Positions 1-5,503 of a stretch of 14,128 bases of DNA are shown here, piece after piece. Position 1 is the first letter of the stretch. Every line of letters begins with the position of its first letter. Position numbers and translations under genes: made by a program. The notes below the pieces were generated by a model. It worked only from the letters and a program-made list of their open reading frames with translations. It had not been told where the DNA came from and searched no databases. The DNA comes from an uncultured Clostridia bacterium (lineage in GTDB: Bacteria > Bacillota > Clostridia > TANB77 > CAG-508), in the NCBI GenBank assembly GCA_947631725.1, contig CANRML010000020.1, positions 1-14,128 of the forward strand, given 5' to 3'.

Positions 1-1065
1 GAAGAAGAACTTGAAGATTCTGATGAAGATATAAATCTTGATGCTAAAGATGTAATTGGGATGGCTTTTGAAGAAGACTTAAAGAAAGGTGATATCTATT
101 TATGTGAAAATGATGTTACACTAAATGATTCTATAAATGGAAATGCATATATAATAGCAAATTCTGTAACTATAAACTCTGAAATTATTGGTAATGTCTT
201 TATTATGGCTAAAACTATTAATATAGGGCAAGACGGATATATTGATAATAGTTTATATGCTTTATGTGAAAATTTAGATATTAGCGGTACTGTTTATGAT
301 GTTTATTCTTGTTGTGATAATTTTAAACTTTCAGATGGTTTTATACATAGAGATATACATGTATGTTCATCTAATGTAGATATATCAGGACAAGTTGAAG
401 GAAGTGCTCATCTTTTCTGTAATGATTTAAAATTATCTAGTTCTGAAGATGCTCTAGAAGATGAACCTATTATTGGAGGAAATTTAGAATATTCTTCTAG
501 TAAACAATTTTCTATTCCTCAAAATGCTGTTTCAGGACAAGTAAAATTTACATTAGCGCCAGTAAAAGCTGATAATAATGTAAATATTGGAAGTTATATA
601 TTATCTTTAATAAATTTCTTGTTTTTCGTTATATTAATTTGGCTTGTTTGCTTATGGCTTGCACCTAAGTTTATACAAAATGTACCAGATTTATTAAAGA
701 ATAAAAAAGGAAATATTGCTTTATATGGATTTTTAGGTTTAATAGTTCTTCCAATTGTTAGTATAATATTATTATTTACTACTGTCACATCTTCTGCTGC
801 TCTTCTTATATTAGCAATTTATATACTTCTACTTTGCCTTGCAAAATCTATATTTGCTATCTCAATCAATAGTTTGATTTGTGAAAAATATAAAATTAAT
901 AAACCAATCGCTAAATTGGGTACTTTATTAGTAACTTGTGCTGTTATATGGTTAATCTGTTTAATTCCATATGTAGGAAGTTTACTAAGTGTTTTAATCT
1001 CAATAATCGGACTAGGCATTTTATTTACATATATAATTCCAGAAGGAAAAAAAGTTTCTGAATAA
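1..1065 (+). CDS. Bactofilin-like (polymer-forming) membrane protein, 5'-partial
   Basis: The reading frame is open from the first base of the window and the ATG at 61 has no good Shine-Dalgarno site, so the gene starts upstream; 354 residues are visible. The first 20 or so are acidic. Next come about 130 residues of short beta-helix-like repeats alternating phrases such as DVTLNDSINGNAYI, NSVTINSEIIGNVFI and NLDISGTVYDVY, the pattern of polymer-forming bactofilin-type domains. The last 150 or so residues are very hydrophobic with about four or five membrane segments and end in a short basic/acidic tail. A beta-helix fused to a C-terminal membrane bundle is common in Clostridia, where these proteins are annotated only as 'polymer-forming cytoskeletal'. 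I infer a surface or membrane-anchored scaffold; which side of the membrane the beta-helix faces cannot be seen, because any signal peptide lies outside the window. The SPL homologue begins 64 bases downstream on the same strand. Confidence 0.75.
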   Translation, partial: EEELEDSDEDINLDAKDVIGMAFEEDLKKGDIYLCENDVTLNDSINGNAYIIANSVTINSEIIGNVFIMAKTINIGQDGYIDNSLYALCENLDISGTVYDVYSCCDNFKLSDGFIHRDIHVCSSNVDISGQVEGSAHLFCNDLKLSSSEDALEDEPIIGGNLEYSSSKQFSIPQNAVSGQVKFTLAPVKADNNVNIGSYILSLINFLFFVILIWLVCLWLAPKFIQNVPDLLKNKKGNIALYGFLGLIVLPIVSIILLFTTVTSSAALLILAIYILLLCLAKSIFAISINSLICEKYKINKPIAKLGTLLVTCAVIWLICLIPYVGSLLSVLISIIGLGILFTYIIPEGKKVSE

Positions 1066-1090
1066 AATAAATCAAATATTATAAATTTAT

Positions 1091-1156
1091 TCGCTTTGGG
1101 TTAAACTATCATTGAAAGGAAAGATTGATATGTTCAAACCCAAGGCGATTTATTTT
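1091..1156 (+). promoter_or_regulatory. Hairpin enclosing the SD and start codon of the SPL homologue, followed by a T-rich tract
   Basis: An outer 12-pair stem joins 1091-1102 to 1137-1148 (TCGCTTTGGGTT with AACCCAAGGCGA, one G-U pair). Inside it 1104-1106 pairs with 1132-1134, and 1107-1111 (TATCA) pairs with 1126-1130 (TGATA), giving 20 pairs in all. The 14-base apical loop (1112-1125) displays the SD GAAAGGAAAG. Two bases of the ATG at 1130 are paired and the middle one is bulged. TTTATTTT follows directly at 1149-1156, so the same fold could act as an intrinsic terminator for the upstream gene, as a translation-controlling start-site hairpin, or as both. The pairing is seen in the sequence; the function is inferred. 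Confidence 0.55.
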
Positions 1157-2128
1157 GAAAAAGATATTGTAAATTATGAATTAGGAAAACAGTTAATGAA
1201 AAAATATGAAGATGTTCCTAAATTTGAAATTGAAAATCATAATAATATTGAAGAAATGCGAAAACGTCCAAATAAAGATTTTCCTGATATGAAGCGTAGT
1301 CTAATTATAGGTATTAGAAAAACACATAAATTTGTACCTAATCATAAAACTTCTGATTTTTTGGTTCCATATACTTCTTCAGGTTGTACTGCAGCTTGTA
1401 TGTATTGTTATTTAGTTTGTAATTACAATAAATGCGCATATCTTAGACTATTTGTAAATAGAGAACAAATGCTAGATAAGATTATAAAAACTGCTAATAA
1501 ATCCGAAAAAAATTTAACTTTTGAAATTGGTAGTAATAGTGATTTAATTTTAGAAAACACAATTACTGATAATTTAGTGTGGACTATTGAAAATTTTAAA
1601 AATACTCAAAATGGCTTTCTTACATTTCCAACTAAATTTGATATGGTAGACCCCATCCTACCTCTTGACCATAAAGGAAAAATAACTATTAGAATAAGTG
1701 TTAATCCAGAAGATATAATAAATAAGGTAGAATTTGGAACCTCACGCTTATCTGGTAGAATTCAAGCAATCAATAAGTTAAAAGAAGCAGGTTATCGTAT
1801 TGGTATTTTAATTGCTCCAGTAATTTTTGTAGATAATTGGAAGGAAAAATATCTGGAATTGATTCAACAATTAAATTCAGAATTATCTGATAAAGTGAAA
1901 AAAGATGCATTTTTTGAAATTATTTTTATGACATATAGTTATGTGCATACTAAAATTAATGAAGAAGCTTTTCCTAATGCTATAAATTTATATGATAAAG
2001 AAAAAATGACTGGTCGCGGTAAAGGAAAATACTGGTATAAAAATGCTTTAAGAGATGAAGGTGATTTATTTTTTAGGGAACAAATGCATAAATATTTTCC
2101 TAATAATACTATTGAATATATTGTATAA
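1130..2128 (+). CDS. splB: Spore photoproduct lyase family radical SAM protein (divergent)
   Basis: 332 residues, close to Bacillus SplB (about 342). Known family members use a [4Fe-4S] cluster and S-adenosylmethionine to reverse the thymine 'spore photoproduct' in DNA at germination. Seen here: the radical SAM motif CTAACMYC (C86, C90, C93), both adjacent tyrosines (Y92, Y94), then YLRLFVN, matching YIRxYVN of SplB. The order of later blocks also matches: TFPTKFDMVDPIL, RISVNPEDIINKVEFGTS, GYRIGILIAPV, the GKGKYWY region and the FPNNTIEYIV terminus. The ATG at 1130 is preferred over the in-frame TTG at 1112 because GAAAGGAAAG sits 9 bases upstream and the SplB N-terminus aligns from there. 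Odd points: the position of Bacillus Cys141 is Ser (S134), there is no cysteine before the cluster motif, and two extra cysteines (C97, C102) follow it. The region matching SplB FELIQHRFTK is also divergent. Family membership is fairly sure; activity on spore photoproduct is uncertain. Confidence 0.8.
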   Translation: MFKPKAIYFEKDIVNYELGKQLMKKYEDVPKFEIENHNNIEEMRKRPNKDFPDMKRSLIIGIRKTHKFVPNHKTSDFLVPYTSSGCTAACMYCYLVCNYNKCAYLRLFVNREQMLDKIIKTANKSEKNLTFEIGSNSDLILENTITDNLVWTIENFKNTQNGFLTFPTKFDMVDPILPLDHKGKITIRISVNPEDIINKVEFGTSRLSGRIQAINKLKEAGYRIGILIAPVIFVDNWKEKYLELIQQLNSELSDKVKKDAFFEIIFMTYSYVHTKINEEAFPNAINLYDKEKMTGRGKGKYWYKNALRDEGDLFFREQMHKYFPNNTIEYIV

Positions 2129-2134
2129 TTTAAA

Positions 2135-2163
2135 TTGACATAGATTTTCTCTTGTACTATAAT
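2135..2163 (+). promoter_or_regulatory. Consensus sigma-A promoter of the P-type ATPase gene
   Basis: TTGACA at 2135-2140 and TATAAT at 2158-2163 are separated by exactly 17 bases: a perfect match to the vegetative consensus. Transcription would start near 2168-2172, on top of the SD AAAGGAG (2170-2176), so the leader before the ATG at 2186 is only about 15-18 bases. An imperfect dyad, TAGATTTTCTC (2141-2151) and GAGAATCTA (2174-2182), flanks the -10 box and could be an operator. Confidence 0.85.
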
Positions 2164-2185
2164 ATCTTCAAAGGAGAATCTATCA

Positions 2186-4537
2186 ATGGATACAAAACAA
2201 TATTCAGGATTATCTGTAGAAGAAGTTAAAAAAAGAGAAGCACAAAATCTTGTTAATTATGATACTTCTGTTCCTACAAAAAGTATAAAAAGAATTTTAT
2301 TCGATAATTTTTTCACTTTATTTAATTTTTTAAATTTAGTATTAGCAATAGCCATCTTTCTTGTTGGTTCTTATAAAAATATGCTTTTTTTATTAGTTGT
2401 AGTTATAAATACTGCAATTAGTACATTTCAAGAAATTCATGCAAAAAAAGTTATTGATAATTTGTCTTTTTTAGCTAGTCATAAATCAACTGTTATTAGA
2501 AATGGGAAAAAACAAGAAATTCCAATTAATAATATAGTTTTAGATGATATTATTGAGTTTAAAACTGGAAATCAAATTGTAACAGATAGTGTTATTCTAG
2601 ATGGATGTGTCGAAGTTAATGAGTCCTTCATTACTGGTGAACCAGATACCATTTATAAAAAAGCTGGTGATATGATACTTTCAGGAAGTTATGTTGTTAG
2701 TGGAAAATGCATTGCAAAGGTTGCACATATTGGTGAAGATAACTATGCTTCTAAAATTTCTGCTGGTAGCAAATATATTAAAAAAATAAACTCAGAAATT
2801 ATGATTTCCTTAAAAAAAATCATAAAATGGCTAACATTTACCATTATTCCAATTGGTATTGCTCTATTTTTTACACATTACTTTATACAAAATTTAACTA
2901 TTCAGGAAACTGTTGTAAAAACTGTTGCAGCTGTTATTGGTATGATACCAGAAGGCTTAGTTCTTTTGACAAGTACAGTTTTGGCTATAAGTGTTATACG
3001 TTTATCAAAATCTAAAGTTCTTGTTCAAGAACTATATTGTATTGAAACTTTAGCCCGTGTAGATACTCTCTGTCTAGATAAAACTGGAACATTGACAGAA
3101 GGTATAATGGAAGTTAAAAAAATAGTGCCAGTAAATATTAGTGAAAAAGATTTTGAAACAATTCTATACAATATTGCAAATTTATCAGAAGATGAAAATA
3201 CCACTATTCAGGCATTACGTAATTATAATTTTAATTTTGAAACTAAATGGAAGGCAACTAAAAAAATCCCATTTTCTTCTCAAACAAAATGGTCTGGTAT
3301 TTCCTTTGCTAATATTGGTTCATATGTAATTGGAGCTCCAGAATTCATTTTAGGTAATACATATGATAATTATAAAAAAGTTTTAGAAAATTATTCAAAA
3401 AATTACAGAGTAATAGCTGTTGCTCATTATAAAAATGAATTTATTGATAGCTTTTTACCAAATGATTTAGAATTTATTGGTTTAGTTTGTATTTCAGATA
3501 AAATTAGAAAAGAAGCTAAAGATACAATTTCTTATTTTTATAAAAATGGTGTTGATGTAAAAATCATTTCTGGTGATAACCCAGTCACAGTTTCACAAAT
3601 TGCAAAACAAGTTAAAATAAAAAATTTTGATAATTATATTGATATGTCTAAATTGCCAGAAAATGCTGATTTGAAAGAAATTGCATCTAGTTATACTATT
3701 TTTGGAAGAGTTTCACCTACACAAAAGAAAGATCTTGTCTTAGCTTTACAATCAAATAATAAAACTGTTGCTATGACTGGTGATGGTGTTAATGATGTTT
3801 TAGCTTTAAAAGCTTCTGATTGTAGTATTGCAATGGCAAATAGTAGTGATGCTACAAAAAATGTTGCTCAATTAGTTTTATTAGATTCTAATTTTGCATC
3901 TATGCCTAAAATCGTCTTAGAAGGAAGAAGAACTATAAATAATATTCAACGTTCTGCATCTTTATTTTTAGTGAAAACAATATATTCAACATTGCTTGCT
4001 TTAATGTTTTTATTTATAGGACAAGTATATCCTTTTATTCCAATTCAATTAAGTTTAATTAGTTTAGTAACAATTGGAATTCCTTCATTTATATTAGCAT
4101 TAGAGCCAAATAAAGAACGTATTCAAGGCAATTTTTTAAAAAATATAATTACTAATGCTCTACCTGCTGGTTTAAGTGTTATTGTAAATGTTTTTGCTTT
4201 GGCTGTTTTAAGACGTTATAATGTAATACCATATGAATTTTATCCTAGCTTATGTGTTGTATCTACTGGAATTTGTGGAATTATTTTATTATTTACACTT
4301 GCAAAATCTAGGAAAACTGAGGATAGCTTTCTACCATTTTCACCTTTTCGTTTATTACTTGCAATTTTAATGAGCATTTTATTTGCCATTTGTCTTATAT
4401 ATTTTGATTGGTGGTTTAATATTGCTCCTTTAGGTCCTATCTTACCATATATTATTAAAGTAATATTTATTTCAATTATTAATTTTGCTATTTTAACTAT
4501 TTTAATAAAATATTTTAGGAAAACTAAAAATATATAA
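2186..4537 (+). CDS. P-type cation-transporting ATPase, Exp7-like
   Basis: 783 residues with the full P-type ATPase plan. A-domain TGEP is at 150-153, M4 carries PEGL (255-258), and the phosphorylation motif DKTGTLT puts the acyl-phosphate on D298. The N-domain contains GAPEFI. P-domain motifs are SGDNP (462-466) and MTGDGVND (530-537, hinge aspartates D533 and D537). About ten membrane helices are expected: two near 45-80, two around 215-270 and six after about residue 590. PEGL together with IPSFILALEPN (from I632) resembles the pneumococcal Exp7-type branch, whose transported ion I cannot state with confidence. The M6 segment reads TIGIPS where Ca2+ and Na+/K+ pumps carry an acidic ligand (TDGLP type), so it is unlikely to be an ordinary Ca2+ pump. 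It has its own promoter and strong SD and ends inside a terminator. No regulator or accessory gene adjoins it. Confidence 0.88.
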   Translation: MDTKQYSGLSVEEVKKREAQNLVNYDTSVPTKSIKRILFDNFFTLFNFLNLVLAIAIFLVGSYKNMLFLLVVVINTAISTFQEIHAKKVIDNLSFLASHKSTVIRNGKKQEIPINNIVLDDIIEFKTGNQIVTDSVILDGCVEVNESFITGEPDTIYKKAGDMILSGSYVVSGKCIAKVAHIGEDNYASKISAGSKYIKKINSEIMISLKKIIKWLTFTIIPIGIALFFTHYFIQNLTIQETVVKTVAAVIGMIPEGLVLLTSTVLAISVIRLSKSKVLVQELYCIETLARVDTLCLDKTGTLTEGIMEVKKIVPVNISEKDFETILYNIANLSEDENTTIQALRNYNFNFETKWKATKKIPFSSQTKWSGISFANIGSYVIGAPEFILGNTYDNYKKVLENYSKNYRVIAVAHYKNEFIDSFLPNDLEFIGLVCISDKIRKEAKDTISYFYKNGVDVKIISGDNPVTVSQIAKQVKIKNFDNYIDMSKLPENADLKEIASSYTIFGRVSPTQKKDLVLALQSNNKTVAMTGDGVNDVLALKASDCSIAMANSSDATKNVAQLVLLDSNFASMPKIVLEGRRTINNIQRSASLFLVKTIYSTLLALMFLFIGQVYPFIPIQLSLISLVTIGIPSFILALEPNKERIQGNFLKNIITNALPAGLSVIVNVFALAVLRRYNVIPYEFYPSLCVVSTGICGIILLFTLAKSRKTEDSFLPFSPFRLLLAILMSILFAICLIYFDWWFNIAPLGPILPYIIKVIFISIINFAILTILIKYFRKTKNI

Positions 4538-4566
4538 AAGAGCACTTCGCTTTGAAGTGCTCTTTT
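4536..4566. terminator. Strong bidirectional intrinsic terminator between convergent genes
   Basis: A perfect 13-base inverted repeat, AAAAGAGCACTTC and GAAGTGCTCTTTT, with a 5-base loop (GCTTT). It overlaps the last two bases of the ATPase stop codon and ends in T4 on the + strand. Read on the - strand it also ends in TTTT followed by an AT-rich stretch, 23 bases after the stop of the SSB-like gene, so it can serve both convergent genes. Confidence 0.92.
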
Positions 4567-4589
4567 AGACTTTTTCTACTTTTTAATTT

Positions 4590-5300
4590 CTACTTCTTCT
4601 CAATCCACATCGCAGATAATTCGTATGCTTCTCTATATTCCCCTCTGTCTGAATCTGGAAATCTTTTAAGATATATACGATTATGTATGCTTCCTAAGAA
4701 TCTAACTTCATTGCCCAGTCCTAGTTCATATTTCACATACACTGCTCCAACATTCCATACTATTGTAGGAATATAATCAGAGACTCGATATTGTCTGCCA
4801 ACTGCAATAAAGACGTCTGTGATTCTTTTCTTGCTCAAAGGAGTTAATCTGTGAACTGGTGGTTTGCAGATTGTTCCTTCCAAATATACGACATTTGCAT
4901 TTGGTCCTTCTTGCAGTTCTTCAACGTTTTCGCAAATGTTGATGTACTTTGTAAACAAGAAAAGTGACAAGTGACTCTTTCCTTTTTCGTCCATTACATT
5001 ACGTGAACGAAACTCTCCTGCAGCTTCAACAAACAGTCCACCCACATCTGTTTTAGGAAATGGATATAGGAAGTTCTCTGAAATTATTATTGGAACAAGA
5101 TACTTTTGTCCGCCCTTAGTGGCAGTAATTATTCGGTTTTTATAAAACCGCTCTTCCTGCACACTGTGGCTATACTCAAAGTCTCCTTCAAGTATGCCAC
5201 TGGCCCAAGCCTTATTTCTCTCGCCAAAATAATAACTGTGTCCTATTGCTTCTTGATGTAATATGGGTTGCATTTCTTTAATGTCAAATACTGTTTTCAT
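4590..5300 (-). CDS. Two-OB-fold single-stranded-DNA-binding-type protein
   Basis: 236 residues, resembling a Firmicute family usually annotated as single-stranded DNA-binding protein. The second half has the most recognisable block: VYLEGTICKPPVHRLTPL, then ITDVFIAVGR, YRVSDYIPTIVW, and a C-terminal strand pattern ending YELSAMWIEKK. This parallels the family's 'GYICK-PVYR-TPLG...VNR-YGKSDYIPCI-WG' signature. The first half has a related pattern (GDFEYSHSVQEERFYKNRI, LVPIIISEN, GEFRSRN), so two OB folds are likely. About 35 N-terminal residues precede the first. There is no acidic SSB-type tail. ATG at 5300 follows AAAGGAGAG at 6 bases. The gene stands alone, with its own promoter, a leader of about 120 bases and a shared terminator. 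A hand count gives about 38% GC across 4621-5280, against roughly 22-30% in most sampled neighbour lines, hinting at different codon selection or transfer. Its exact role (replication, repair or nucleoid binding) cannot be read from sequence. Confidence 0.72.
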   Translation of the reverse strand: MKTVFDIKEMQPILHQEAIGHSYYFGERNKAWASGILEGDFEYSHSVQEERFYKNRIITATKGGQKYLVPIIISENFLYPFPKTDVGGLFVEAAGEFRSRNVMDEKGKSHLSLFLFTKYINICENVEELQEGPNANVVYLEGTICKPPVHRLTPLSKKRITDVFIAVGRQYRVSDYIPTIVWNVGAVYVKYELGLGNEVRFLGSIHNRIYLKRFPDSDRGEYREAYELSAMWIEKK

Positions 5301-5421
5301 ATTTTTCTCTCCTTTTTTTCTTTTGATTTTGTAGAAAAAGTCTTAAATTGTTTACAGACACAAATTTTGTATCTTTGATAAAATTTGGGTATTACTCCCT
5401 CTTTTTACATATAAACAATCT
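5301..5421 (-). promoter_or_regulatory. Structured 5' leader of the SSB-like gene
   Basis: About 120 bases separate the predicted transcription start from the ATG. Near the RNA 5' end ATTGTTTA (+ strand 5412-5419 complemented) can pair with TAAACAAT (5347-5354), 8 pairs, and the flanking 5419-5424 can pair with 5330-5335. Inside lie a GGG/CCC mini-hairpin (5387-5389 with 5397-5399) and a longer hairpin, AAATTT+TATC with GATA+AAATTT (5362-5373 with 5377-5386, two-base bulge). The SD GGAGAG (5307-5312) lies outside the fold. It matches no riboswitch class I recognise; regulation is inferred. Confidence 0.4.
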
Positions 5422-5427
5422 ACATAT

Positions 5428-5456
5428 ATTATACCATTTTTTTAAAATTTTGTAAA
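5428..5456 (-). promoter_or_regulatory. Sigma-A promoter of the SSB-like gene
   Basis: On the - strand TTTACA (5451-5456) and TATAAT (5428-5433) are separated by exactly 17 bases, one mismatch from consensus overall. The -35 hexamer lies in a direct repeat, TGTAAAGTT at 5451-5459 and again at 5461-5469 on the + strand, spaced 10 bases (about one helical turn). Confidence 0.8.
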
Positions 5457-5471
5457 GTTATGTAAAGTTGC

Positions 5472-5497
5472 AAAAAAAGGCCTTTAAAGCCTTTTTT
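5472..5497 (-). terminator. Intrinsic terminator of pyk
   Basis: AAAAAAGGC (5473-5481) pairs with GCCTTTTTT (5489-5497) around a 7-base loop. On the - strand it lies 6 bases past the pyk stop codon and ends in a T run. The stem is mostly A-T, so efficiency is likely moderate. The SSB-like promoter starts only 16 bases further on. Confidence 0.8.
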
Positions 5498-5503
5498 CTA
5501 TAA

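Noticed and set aside
61..63. ATG as the start of the bactofilin-like gene
   Set aside because: The frame is open upstream to the window edge and no Shine-Dalgarno site precedes this ATG, so the gene is 5'-partial.
1112..1129. TTG start six codons upstream of the SPL homologue's ATG
   Set aside because: It lies within the SD region itself, has no SD of its own, and SplB alignment begins at the ATG at 1130.
4552..4776. 74-codon + strand frame starting in the terminator
   Set aside because: It starts within the terminator stem and lies antisense to the SSB-like gene; no SD.
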